From Campylobacter coli LMG 9860 (GTDB lineage: Bacteria; Campylobacterota; Campylobacteria; Campylobacterales; Campylobacteraceae): a DNA stretch of 39,931 nt. The notes under the pieces are model-generated. The model saw only the letters and a list, made by a program, of their open reading frames with translations, was not told the DNA's origin and did not search any database. The stretch covers positions 1 through 39,931 of the forward strand of contig NZ_AINS01000019.1 of assembly GCF_000254135.1 (NCBI RefSeq), read 5' to 3'. The position numbers and the translations under genes are program-made. Below are positions 1-7,925 of the stretch, one piece after another (the stretch's first letter is position 1; every line of letters begins with the position of its first letter).

Positions 1-19
1 ATTTATTATTTTATAAAAA

Positions 20-997
20 CTATAAATTTTCTAAATTATTTTCTGCTTTTTTAGTAAAAATTTCATAAATTTTTCTATATTCTTTTTGCCAAGCTGGTTT
101 TACTATCAATTTATCAAATCTACCTCCATAACTTCCACCTCCAAATCTATAAGCTGCAAGACTACTTGTAAAAGCCAAAGTAGGAATTTGTAAAATATCA
201 CAAAGATGTAAATTTCCAGTATCAACAGTAATTAAAAAATCTAGCTTTTGAGAAATACTTACCAAAGAAGCAATATTTTTATTATTACAGAAAACTTTCA
301 AATTTGCATTCTGATCAATATTATACTGAATAGAATTCGTACTAAAATTTAAAAGTATAAATAAAAATTTAGGATATTTTAAAGAAAGTTGCCTTGCAAG
401 CCCTATCCAATCTTTTATAAAAAAATTAAATCCTCTATATTCGCTATTATTTGAAAAAGCATTAATACCTATAATTTTTTCATATTTTGTATCAATTTGT
501 TTAAAAAAATTATCACTTAATCTTGCATCATAAGGTAATAAATTTTTAATTTTAGAAAAATCAATTTGATTAAAATTTTTATCAAAATGCCTAGTATTAA
601 TCATCCTAACCAATTTTAAAACAATTTCACTCATATGTTTTTTAGCTCTAAAAAATGGTAAAGGTGTGGTTAAATTTTTAGAAATTATACTAATAAGATG
701 AGGGAATACTATACATTTTTGAACATTTAAAAATTTTAATTTTTTAAAATATAAACCTTGTCTTCGCGTGGTAATAAAAATTACTGGATTTTTGCTTTGA
801 ATTTTTTCTAAAAAATCATCCTTATAAATCAAAACTTCATCAATAAATGGAATTTTTTCTAAAAAATCACTTTCCATTAATCCATTTGTTAATAAAAATA
901 ATTTATACTCTGGATAGAGTTGCTTTATAGCATACAAAGCCTTAAAACAAACTAATAAATCTCCAAAACCATCCGAATGAAAGACAATATTTTTCAT
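20..997 (-). CDS. GT9-family (heptosyltransferase-like) glycosyltransferase
   Basis: Probable cytoplasmic glycosyltransferase of the ADP-heptose:LPS heptosyltransferase superfamily (GT9), 325 aa. The N-terminal block VFHSDGFGDLLVCFKAL resembles the GT9 start 'R..GLGDLL....AL', and the C-terminal LITVDTGNLHLCDILQIPT matches the GT9 nucleotide-sugar site (usually D(T/S)GPMHLA..L..P), with Asn in place of the usual Pro. A GTG lies one codon upstream, but I prefer the ATG at 997 because AAGGA is then 6 nt away. The gene lies 60 bp downstream of purM on the same strand and away from any LOS or capsule cluster, so its acceptor sugar cannot be inferred. Family call fairly sure; substrate unknown. 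Confidence 0.65.
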   Translation of the reverse strand: MKNIVFHSDGFGDLLVCFKALYAIKQLYPEYKLFLLTNGLMESDFLEKIPFIDEVLIYKDDFLEKIQSKNPVIFITTRRQGLYFKKLKFLNVQKCIVFPHLISIISKNLTTPLPFFRAKKHMSEIVLKLVRMINTRHFDKNFNQIDFSKIKNLLPYDARLSDNFFKQIDTKYEKIIGINAFSNNSEYRGFNFFIKDWIGLARQLSLKYPKFLFILLNFSTNSIQYNIDQNANLKVFCNNKNIASLVSISQKLDFLITVDTGNLHLCDILQIPTLAFTSSLAAYRFGGGSYGGRFDKLIVKPAWQKEYRKIYEIFTKKAENNLENL

Positions 998-1057
998 CAC
1001 TTTTCCTTATTATTTTTTTAATTTACTCTTAAAATATCTTAAAAAAATAAATTCTTT

Positions 1058-2047
1058 TCACTCTAAAACAATACCTTCATTAATGCAAATTTCGCCGATA
1101 ATAAAGGCATCTGAATTTTCTAAAACCCTACTTACATTAGAAGGATCTACAACCATTACTAAGCCTACACCCATATTAAAGCTTCTATACATTTCACTTT
1201 CTTCTACAGCTTGTCCTATGGTATAGAAAATTTCAGGGGTTTTAAGATGATGTTTGCGTATAGTTGCTCCCATACCACGAGGTAAAACGCGTGGTAAATT
1301 TTCTACTAAACCACCCCCTGTGATGTGTGCTAAAGCATTGATATAAGGCTTTAAAGTAAGAAAATCGCGTACATAAATTCTTGTAGGCTCTAATAAAACA
1401 TCGATTAAATTTTTACCTTCTATCTTATCATCAAATTTCAGTTTTAAACCTTCAAAAAGTACTTTTCTTGCTAAAGAATAGCCATTTGAATGAAGTCCTG
1501 AACTAGGAAGAGCAAGCAAAATATCGCCATTTTTAACAAATTTACTTCTATCGATCTCATCTTCTTCAGCCATGCCCACTGCAAAACCCGCAAGATCAAA
1601 ATCATCTTTTGCATACATTCCAGGCATTTCGGCAGTCTCTCCGCCTATTAAAGCACAATTTGCCATTTTACACCCCTCGGCAATGCCTGCCACAACTGAC
1701 TTTGCAACCTCTACTTCAAGCTTGGCTGTAGCGTAATAATCCAAGAAAAACAAAGGAGTAGCAAAATTACAAATCAAATCATTCACGCACATTGCTACTA
1801 AATCTTGCCCTATGGTGTCGTATTTTTTTGCATCAATAGCCAAACGAAGTTTAGTCCCAACACCATCTGTAGCCCCCAAAATTACAGGATTTTTAAAGCC
1901 ACTTGGCATTCTAAAAGCTCCAGCAAAAGAGCCAATACCTCCTACAACTTTATCGTTAAAGGTTTCTTTTACCAAAGGTTTGATCGCCTCTACAAAGGCA
2001 TTGCCATTATCTATACTTACTCCAGCATCTTCGTATGAAATTTTCAT
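1058..2047 (-). CDS. purM: Phosphoribosylformylglycinamidine cyclo-ligase (AIR synthetase)
   Basis: Closes the imidazole ring in purine synthesis: FGAM plus ATP gives AIR, ADP and phosphate, in the cytoplasm. It is 329 aa, close to the family's usual length. Diagnostic segments are SYEDAGVSIDNGN at the N terminus, GGIGSFAGAFRMP, the ATP-binding GATDGVGTKLRLA (about residues 58-70), GQDLVAMCVND, LIGGETAEMPGMY, the GLHSNGYSLARKVL stretch and AHITGGGLVENLPRVLP. The ATG at 2047 follows AAGGAAAATAA. The gene is divergent from coaE across 60 bp, so the two promoters must lie close together or overlap. GT9 lies downstream on the same strand. Nothing is missing. Confidence 0.96.
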   Translation of the reverse strand: MKISYEDAGVSIDNGNAFVEAIKPLVKETFNDKVVGGIGSFAGAFRMPSGFKNPVILGATDGVGTKLRLAIDAKKYDTIGQDLVAMCVNDLICNFATPLFFLDYYATAKLEVEVAKSVVAGIAEGCKMANCALIGGETAEMPGMYAKDDFDLAGFAVGMAEEDEIDRSKFVKNGDILLALPSSGLHSNGYSLARKVLFEGLKLKFDDKIEGKNLIDVLLEPTRIYVRDFLTLKPYINALAHITGGGLVENLPRVLPRGMGATIRKHHLKTPEIFYTIGQAVEESEMYRSFNMGVGLVMVVDPSNVSRVLENSDAFIIGEICINEGIVLE

Positions 2048-2107
2048 TTATTTTCCTTTAAGAACTAAAAAGATATTTTAACGAAAAAAGTTTTAATAAG
2101 GCATAAG

Positions 2108-2713
2108 ATGAAAAACGCTTTTTTTGTAACCGCCTCTATAGCCTGTGGAAAAAGCACTTTTATAGAAATAGCAAATTCTTTGGGCTTTAAAAGCATTAGT
2201 GCAGACAGTATCGCTCACGAAATTTTAGATAAATATGCTTTGGAACTGGCTCAAATTTTCTCTAAATTTCATAAAAAAAATTTATTGAAAGCAGAGGGCA
2301 AGATAGATAGAAAAATTCTTGGAGAAATTGTTTTTCAAAACAAAGAAGCCAAAACCATATTAGAAAATTTCACCCATCCTAAAATTCGTGCTCAAATTTT
2401 AGAACAAATGCAAATTCTAGAACAAGAAAATAAACCTTTTTTTGTAGAAATTCCTCTTTTTTTTGAAAGCGGTGCTTATGATGGTTTGGGAAAAGTGATC
2501 TTAATCTATGCTCCTAAAGAACTCAGCCTAAAAAGAATCATACAAAGAGATAATTTAAGCTTAGAAGCTGCAAAAGCGAGGCTTGATTCTCAAATAGATA
2601 TTGAAGAAAAACTTAAAAAAGCAGATTTTATCATTAAAAATACTGGCTCTTATGCCGATTTTAGGCAAGAATGTGTTAAAGTAATACAAGAAATTTCTAA
2701 AGGAAAAATGTGA
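2108..2713 (+). CDS. coaE: Dephospho-CoA kinase
   Basis: Last step of coenzyme A synthesis: phosphorylates the 3'-hydroxyl of dephospho-CoA with ATP. 201 aa. The N-terminal P-loop reads ASIACGKST (residues 9-17); the first glycine of the usual GGxGxGKS is alanine here. The rest of the fold is present: ISADSIAHEIL (D..A..), ILENFTHPKIR, VEIPLFFESG (the family's '(V/L)PLLFE' block) and LSLEAAKARLDSQ near the C terminus. AAGG precedes the ATG at 2108. The last codons overlap dapF by 4 nt (GTGA), implying translational coupling. Divergent from purM. Confidence 0.93.
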   Translation: MKNAFFVTASIACGKSTFIEIANSLGFKSISADSIAHEILDKYALELAQIFSKFHKKNLLKAEGKIDRKILGEIVFQNKEAKTILENFTHPKIRAQILEQMQILEQENKPFFVEIPLFFESGAYDGLGKVILIYAPKELSLKRIIQRDNLSLEAAKARLDSQIDIEEKLKKADFIIKNTGSYADFRQECVKVIQEISKGKM

Positions 2714-3459
2714 AGTTTTATAAATATTGCGCAAGTGGCAATGATTTTGTGATAATAAATGCAAGTGAAAAAAAAGACAGAAGTGCTTTAGCTAAAGAAC
2801 TTTGCAATCGTTATGAAGGCATAGGTGCAGATGGTTTTATAGTAATTTTACCTCATAAAAAATACGATTTTGAATGGGAATTTTACAATAATGATGGCTC
2901 AACAGCTTCAATGTGCGGAAATGGCTCAAGAGCAGCAGCGCATTTTGCACACCATATAAATGGTATCAAACCCCATATGGCTTTTCTTACCGGAGCAGGA
3001 GTTATAAAAGCAAATGTTGATAATAATAGCGTAGAAGTTTCTTTAGGGAAGATAAAAAACATACAAGATGCCTTTAGTGAGTGTGAAAAAAACTGGCAAC
3101 TTTGCGATACGGGAGTTCCACATTTGGTGCATTTTTGTGAAAATTTGGATGAGTTTGATCTTAAGCTTTGCAAACAAATGAGAGAAAAATATAATGCCAA
3201 TGTAAATTTTGTAAAAGTTGAAAACGACAATACTTTAAGAGTTCGCACTTTTGAAAGAGGCGTAGAAGATGAAACGCAAGCATGTGGCACGGGCATGGGA
3301 GCTTGTTTTTATCTTGCATTCTTAAATAAAAAAATTCACAATCAAGCTAGAGTGATTCCAAAAAGCGGTGAAGAGCTAAGTTTTAAATTCGAAAATGAAG
3401 AATTATTTTTTAAGGGAAAAGTGAGATATTGCTTTGAAGCGAATTATAATTTTTCTTAG
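2710..3459 (+). CDS. dapF: Diaminopimelate epimerase
   Basis: Interconverts LL- and meso-diaminopimelate, the precursor of lysine and of the peptidoglycan cross-link residue. 249 aa, somewhat shorter than the about 275 aa of E. coli. Both catalytic cysteines of this PLP-independent epimerase are visible: Cys69 in NNDGSTASMCGNGSR and Cys192 in ETQACGTGMGA. The N-terminal KYCASGNDFVII is also typical. The start is GTG at 2710, overlapping the coaE stop (GTGA), with AAGGA about 3 nt upstream, so ribosomes finishing coaE probably reinitiate. The 3' end overlaps the next gene by 26 nt. Confidence 0.95.
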   Translation: MKFYKYCASGNDFVIINASEKKDRSALAKELCNRYEGIGADGFIVILPHKKYDFEWEFYNNDGSTASMCGNGSRAAAHFAHHINGIKPHMAFLTGAGVIKANVDNNSVEVSLGKIKNIQDAFSECEKNWQLCDTGVPHLVHFCENLDEFDLKLCKQMREKYNANVNFVKVENDNTLRVRTFERGVEDETQACGTGMGACFYLAFLNKKIHNQARVIPKSGEELSFKFENEELFFKGKVRYCFEANYNFS

Positions 3460-4165
3460 TTTTTATTTACTCCCTCTTTTTGGCAATAGCGAGCTTAAAA
3501 ATGGCTTTGGAGAGGAGTATTATAAACTCAATGTAGAGCAAAAAAGACAAATATTTTTCACCAAAATGAATGCAATGTTTGATAAAAGCTTTGAAGAAAT
3601 AGCCAAAGAAAGGGCTTTTGTAGAAGCTTTTTTTTACGATGCGTATAAAAATGGACTTAGAAATTCAAACCAAAACAATCTAGAAAAATTAATCAATCTT
3701 AAAAACAAATACCGCGTTGAAAATCTTTATGATTTTACAGAATACAAAAAACGCATTCAAAAAATTCCGAAATCCATGGGTATAGCCCAAGCTTTGGTCG
3801 AAAGTGCTATGGGAACAAGCCGTTTTGCAAGAGAGGCAAATAATCTTTTTGGAGAATGGACCTGGGGAGAAAAGGGCTTAATCCCTGATCTAAGATATCC
3901 TGATAAAAAACATAAAATTAGAATTTTTGATAGCTTGCAAGATAGTGTGGATTCTTATGTGCTGAATTTAAATCGGCACTTTGCTTATGAGGAATTTCGC
4001 AACGAAAGAGCTAAATTTGAAAGCGAAGGCAAAGAAATAACAGGACTAGAGGCTATTAAAACTTTAGATTCTTACTCCGAGCGCAAGGGTTATTATATCA
4101 ATATCGTTACTAAAATCATCCAACGATACGATCTTGAGCGATACGATACTCCAAAATCTTTCTAG
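3434..4165 (+). CDS. Exported glucosaminidase-domain (Bax-like) protein
   Basis: Predicted periplasmic peptidoglycan-active protein of 243 aa, corresponding by position to C. jejuni Cj1532. The N terminus (MKRIIIFLSFYLLPLFGNS) looks like a signal peptide. The C-terminal half matches the endo-beta-N-acetylglucosaminidase/Bax fold: IPKSMGIAQALVESAMGTSR with a candidate catalytic Glu123, then ANNLFGEWTW, and LNRHFAYEEFRNERA, then SYSERKGYYINIV. I chose the TTG at 3434 because it is the first start in the only open frame and gives a coherent signal peptide. It lies 26 nt inside dapF, so translation is probably coupled. Whether it cleaves glycan is inferred from the fold only. Confidence 0.72.
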   Translation: MKRIIIFLSFYLLPLFGNSELKNGFGEEYYKLNVEQKRQIFFTKMNAMFDKSFEEIAKERAFVEAFFYDAYKNGLRNSNQNNLEKLINLKNKYRVENLYDFTEYKKRIQKIPKSMGIAQALVESAMGTSRFAREANNLFGEWTWGEKGLIPDLRYPDKKHKIRIFDSLQDSVDSYVLNLNRHFAYEEFRNERAKFESEGKEITGLEAIKTLDSYSERKGYYINIVTKIIQRYDLERYDTPKSF

Positions 4166-4171
4166 TCTTAG

Positions 4172-5209
4172 CTAAAAGCCAAGTGAAAATTTATCAAAAG
4201 GCAAAACTTCAAATTTCACCCCTTGCTCAAAAAAGCTATCTTCGCTCGAAAGAGTGATGAAAACCACATGAAAAATCCCAAGCTCCAAACTCTTAGAAAG
4301 GATTTTCTTAGCGCGCAATTTGATCAAGTCTATATCTAGCGTCGGACTGGAAATATATGCGATTTTTGAAACCTTACTATAAAATGTAAAAAATTTATTG
4401 TAAAAAAATTCTTGTTTAAATTTAAAAAGCTCATTTAAAATAAGATTTTCAAACAAATGAGCAAAATCTTTTTGTATGCATAGATTGTTTCTTAAGCCAA
4501 AATCCCTAAAATAAATTTTTTGAAGCTTTTTTTCATCGTGGCTTATAGGATGGATGATATAGGTATTTTCAAGCTCTTTTATGGTGTGATAAACGCTATC
4601 TTTAGATGTTTTTAGCTTTTTTTTAAGCTCTAAAAAAAGCTTGGAAATACTGATCTGCTGTCCTAAATTTAAAGCTAAGTATTTTAAAATTTCAAGTTCT
4701 AGAGTGTTAAAATTTTGTCTTAAAAGTGTATTTTTTTCGCCTAATTTACTACGCCCACTTTGTAAAAAAAGTCCCACTAGATTATTTATCGGTAAGTTTT
4801 TTCTACTGATACTTACAAATTCTTCAAAGTCAAAATAATCAAGCTCAAGCTCTTGAAATCCTTCGATATGCAAATCTTTTTTATCTGTACTTATGATGAT
4901 AGGAATTTTAATATCTTGCAAATTTAAGGCAAATTCGACATTATATATGCAAAGGAATTTTATTTGGACATTTTTTTCTAAAAAATTTGAAAGATGCCCT
5001 AAGCTTTGGTTTTCAAAACGAGTATCATACAAATTTAAAAATAAAATTTCATTGGGCTTAAATTGGGATAAATAGTTAAAAATCAAGGTTTTTTTACCGC
5101 TAAATTTTGGCCCTTTGATGATGATATTACAAAGAGGAATTTGTACCTTTCTTTCATAGCTTATTTCAAATTTGGGATGATTTTCGTAAAAAAAATTTAA
5201 TACTTTCAA
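4172..5209 (-). CDS. AAA-type ATPase with winged-helix-like segment
   Basis: Predicted cytoplasmic ATP-binding protein, 345 aa, corresponding by position to Cj1533c. Walker A is GPKFSGKKT (residues 33-41), in which the usual GKS/T becomes GKK followed by T. A run resembling Walker B/sensor blocks (NIIIKG..., IPIIISTDKKD) follows. The middle (about 165-240) contains LELEILKYLAL, ISKLFLELKKKLKTSKDSVYHTIKEL and a strand pair, which read as a winged helix. This layout resembles AAA_14/DUF4143 or archaeal-type ATPases. The start is TTG at 5209 with AAGG 7 nt upstream. It converges on the preceding gene with a 6-bp gap. Function unknown. Confidence 0.6.
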   Translation of the reverse strand: MKVLNFFYENHPKFEISYERKVQIPLCNIIIKGPKFSGKKTLIFNYLSQFKPNEILFLNLYDTRFENQSLGHLSNFLEKNVQIKFLCIYNVEFALNLQDIKIPIIISTDKKDLHIEGFQELELDYFDFEEFVSISRKNLPINNLVGLFLQSGRSKLGEKNTLLRQNFNTLELEILKYLALNLGQQISISKLFLELKKKLKTSKDSVYHTIKELENTYIIHPISHDEKKLQKIYFRDFGLRNNLCIQKDFAHLFENLILNELFKFKQEFFYNKFFTFYSKVSKIAYISSPTLDIDLIKLRAKKILSKSLELGIFHVVFITLSSEDSFFEQGVKFEVLPFDKFSLGF

Positions 5210-5233
5210 ATATTATCCTTTTAAAAAGGAAAA

Positions 5234-6072
5234 TTATAACATATTTAAAACCTTATGCAATATCTTGGGACAAATCTTAGGATGATGGAATTTATTTCCT
5301 ATATTTAGCCAAATTGGATATCCTATTTTAGAATGCAAATTTTGAACAAAATTAAATTTATACCATGCATTTTTTTAAAATCACCACAAGTATGAAAATG
5401 ATAAGAAATTTTTTGGATATAAGCTTCATTTTTGATGTCCTTTAGTATTTTTTTAGCAATACCTGGGGCTTGAAAAGTGTAAATATTTTGAACTTCTAAG
5501 GCAAAATCTAAAACAAAAAGCTGTGCTAAATGCCCACCTAAAGAATGTCCTACTAAAGTAATTTTACCAAAACAAAATTCTTTTTTTATTAGTGTATAAA
5601 ATTTTAACAAAGAATCAAATTGTTTTTTAGGAATTTTTCCATTTAGAAGTATAAAATCACTAATCAAATCTCCAATATCAAATTTTAAAGGTCTTAAATC
5701 ACTTCCTGCGATAGCTAAAATAAATTCTTTATTTTCCTTGTTTTGAAATAAACTTGCTCTAAACCCACCCCTTGAATCAAGATAATCTTCATTAATATGA
5801 GCAAGTAAATCAAATCGCTTAATAAAATAAAATGCCATCAAAGGCTCAAATTTTCCTATTATAACGCATTCTTTTTGAAAAATATTATGAGTTAAAACCT
5901 TAAACAATGTTTTTCTATCTATATTTAAAAAAATATCTGTTGTATTTAAATTAAGATAAGCAGCATGAGAAAGTAAGGCGTAATGATATAAATGTATTAG
6001 AGTATTTTTATTTTGCTTAAAATCAAAATATAAATTTTTCTTTAAATTTGACTCTTGAGAATTTAAGTTTTT
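5234..6072 (-). pseudogene. Degraded lipase-like alpha/beta hydrolase
   Basis: Remnant of a cytosolic lipase/DUF2974-type hydrolase. The nucleophile elbow LVGHSLGGHLAQLF is intact (near 5530-5560) and FILAIAGSDLRP and YTFQAPGIAKKIL are typical flanks. Two lesions are visible. At the 5' end the frame stays open from about 5907 up to a TAA at 6073-6075, encoding LIHLYHYALLSHAAYLNLN, but this extension holds no ATG, GTG or TTG; the first TTG is at 5907. At the 3' end the frame stops at 5323, but another frame continues from about 5350 with VQNLHSKIGYPIWLNIGNKF and ends at 5234, so a frameshift lies near 5345-5360. Reconstructed length is about 280 codons. Confidence 0.75.
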
Positions 6073-6107
6073 TTATGAGAAAGTTCTAAAAATTGATTTA
6101 AATCATA

Positions 6108-6126
6108 AAGGGGCAAAAAGCCCCTT
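6108..6126 (-). terminator. Hairpin downstream of dps
   Basis: Perfect 7-bp stem AAGGGGC / GCCCCTT with an AAAAA loop, 4 nt beyond the dps stop codon. This is the GC-richest stretch nearby. On the dps strand the T tract is not immediately adjacent (TATGATTTAAATCAATTTTT), so termination efficiency is uncertain. It could also protect the 3' end of the dps mRNA. Confidence 0.6.
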
Positions 6127-6130
6127 GAAA

Positions 6131-6580
6131 TTACATTTTGCAAGTATTTTGTAAAGCTGAAGAAAGCATCCAAAGGCTTTTTTCGTATTTTGCTATATTT
6201 TCTTGAGCAAAAGCAGCTGTAGTAGTATCGCTAGCTTTTTCAGCTTCTTCGTTTAATTTTTTAAATTCTGCCAAAAGATATTCGTAATCTTTTTTGATCA
6301 ACTCCATCACTTCAACTGGAGTGAAACAATCTTTTTCTACTTTTGGACTTTTTGCATTTTCCATTAAAGTTTTTTGGCAAGTGATAGCTTTTTCACCAAG
6401 TTGCAAAGCTCTTTCTGCACAATCATCAAAAAGTTCTGCCATTTCTTCATAAGCTTTTTCAGTGTGCTCATGAATTGAATAAAACTGTAAACCCTTAACA
6501 TTCCAATGATAATTGTGAAATTTAACCCATAAATGATGGGCATCTGCTTGCATTTGTAATAATTGTTTTGTTACTGACAT
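6131..6580 (-). CDS. dps: Dps ferritin-like DNA-binding/iron-storage protein
   Basis: Forms a dodecameric cage that oxidises and stores Fe(II) with hydrogen peroxide, protecting DNA from Fenton damage in the cytoplasm. 149 aa, normal for epsilonproteobacterial Dps. The inter-subunit ferroxidase ligands sit in [37 protein letters not shown] (the H...H...D...E pattern), written here in parts: [23 protein letters not shown]. The ATG at 6580 follows AAGGAG. The gene is monocistronic: a hairpin follows, and an extended -10 box plus a 16-bp palindrome precede it, consistent with iron or peroxide control. Corresponds to Cj1534c. Confidence 0.95.
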   Translation of the reverse strand: MSVTKQLLQMQADAHHLWVKFHNYHWNVKGLQFYSIHEHTEKAYEEMAELFDDCAERALQLGEKAITCQKTLMENAKSPKVEKDCFTPVEVMELIKKDYEYLLAEFKKLNEEAEKASDTTTAAFAQENIAKYEKSLWMLSSALQNTCKM

Positions 6581-6606
6581 GTTAACTCCTTTTTTTAATT
6601 TTTAAA

Positions 6607-6642
6607 ATTATAACATAAAATTCTTAAATAATAATTATTATT
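6607..6642 (-). promoter_or_regulatory. dps promoter with palindromic operator
   Basis: On the minus strand an extended -10 TGTTATAAT lies at 6615-6607, 27 nt upstream of the dps ATG. A perfect 16-bp palindrome AATAATAATTATTATT (6627-6642) covers the expected -35 position. Its composition resembles Fur/PerR-type boxes of Campylobacter (ATAAT..ATTAT). Repression or activation by Fur or PerR is an inference. Confidence 0.5.
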
Positions 6643-6704
6643 AGTTAAAAATTTTTATTATTAATTTTACTTATTTCTATTATACTCTTTTTATTTAAAA
6701 TTTA

Positions 6705-7925
6705 CTATGATTTTAAAATATTTTTTAAAATCAACTTCCCAACCTCAACCCCAGGCTGATCATAAGTATTAATTCCTAGCATTACCCCACAAGCCGAAGT
6801 AAAAAGCTCATAATAATACATCAAATATCCCGCATGCCATGCATCTAATTTTTCAAGCTCTATTATATCGACACTTAAATTTTCAGCAATTAAAGCATGC
6901 ATTGTCGCGTCACATTGAGCATTTAAAAGATCGTGTAAATTGACTTTATTGCTCAAATCATCTAAAAATTTAAAATGGATATCGGGTATAACCGGAGCCT
7001 TTTGACTATCTTTGATTTTTAAAAAAGTAATAGTTTTGTTTTTTGGCCCATCCATAATGAGTTGTAAAAAGCTGTGCTGATCCCTTGCTCCTATAAGAGC
7101 GATAGGAGTTAAACCTATGCGTTTGTAGCCTTGTTTTTTACCCAAACTTTCAGCAATAAGCTGGATATACCATTCATTAAAACCCTTAAAAGCATCGCTG
7201 TAAGAAAAAAGTACATTGATACTTGCACTTTTGTGAGTACAATAATGATAAGCTTTTTGCAAAATTTCATCTTTTTTATGTATAAAAAAATCTTCAAAGC
7301 ATGCCTTAGCTCCTTCTAAAAGAGCTTTAGCATTATAACCACAAAAACAAAGTGGCACTATACCCACAGCTGAAAGTATGCTAAAACGCCCTCCTACATT
7401 TTCAGGGATAAAAAAGCATTTGATGCCTAAATTCTCACCCTCTTTATGCAGTTTAGAATCTTTATCTGTGATAAAAATAAAGTATTTTTTTAATTCTTGT
7501 ATATCGAGTTTAAAATGTTCTATAAGAAGCTTAAAAAGCGATACTACTTCTATAGTGCTACCTGTTTTACTGATGATTAAAAACAAACTTTCTTCAAGCT
7601 TGATTTTCTCTAAAGTCCTGCTAAAGGAGTGCGAACTGGTATTATCAAGTATAAAAAGTTCTCTTTGATTATTTTTTTCATCAAAAAGCATATCACGCAA
7701 AGCTTTAACACCGCAACTTGAACCACCCATACCCACTAAAACGATATTTTTTACATGCTCTTTATCTTGTATGAAATTTAAGCTTTCGTCTATTAAGGTT
7801 AAACTTGTATCGATAAGATGATAATACCCTATATCCCCACTTTCTACTTCATCATTGATACGATTTGCATAAGAACTTATAGTGCGAATTTCACTTTCTT
7901 TAAAAAAAAGAGTATTATTTAACAT
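6705..7925 (-). CDS. pgi: Glucose-6-phosphate isomerase
   Basis: Interconverts glucose-6-phosphate and fructose-6-phosphate. C. jejuni lacks phosphofructokinase, so here it mainly serves gluconeogenesis and sugar-nucleotide supply for surface glycans. 406 aa, the short form compared with about 550 aa in E. coli. Key blocks are VGMGGSSCGVKAL (about 64-76), the sugar-phosphate-binding ISKTGSTIE (118-126), GGRFSILSAVG, ARDQHSFLQLIMDGP and the C-terminal NTYDQPGVEVGK with the catalytic lysine region. The ATG at 7925 overlaps the end of galU by 7 nt, so the pair is one operon feeding UDP-glucose synthesis. Confidence 0.94.
   Translation of the reverse strand: MLNNTLFFKESEIRTISSYANRINDEVESGDIGYYHLIDTSLTLIDESLNFIQDKEHVKNIVLVGMGGSSCGVKALRDMLFDEKNNQRELFILDNTSSHSFSRTLEKIKLEESLFLIISKTGSTIEVVSLFKLLIEHFKLDIQELKKYFIFITDKDSKLHKEGENLGIKCFFIPENVGGRFSILSAVGIVPLCFCGYNAKALLEGAKACFEDFFIHKKDEILQKAYHYCTHKSASINVLFSYSDAFKGFNEWYIQLIAESLGKKQGYKRIGLTPIALIGARDQHSFLQLIMDGPKNKTITFLKIKDSQKAPVIPDIHFKFLDDLSNKVNLHDLLNAQCDATMHALIAENLSVDIIELEKLDAWHAGYLMYYYELFTSACGVMLGINTYDQPGVEVGKLILKNILKS

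Noticed and set aside
2883-3296. 137-codon open frame on the minus strand inside dapF
   Set aside because: It is antisense to a well-conserved dapF frame, has no ribosome site and no recognisable protein.
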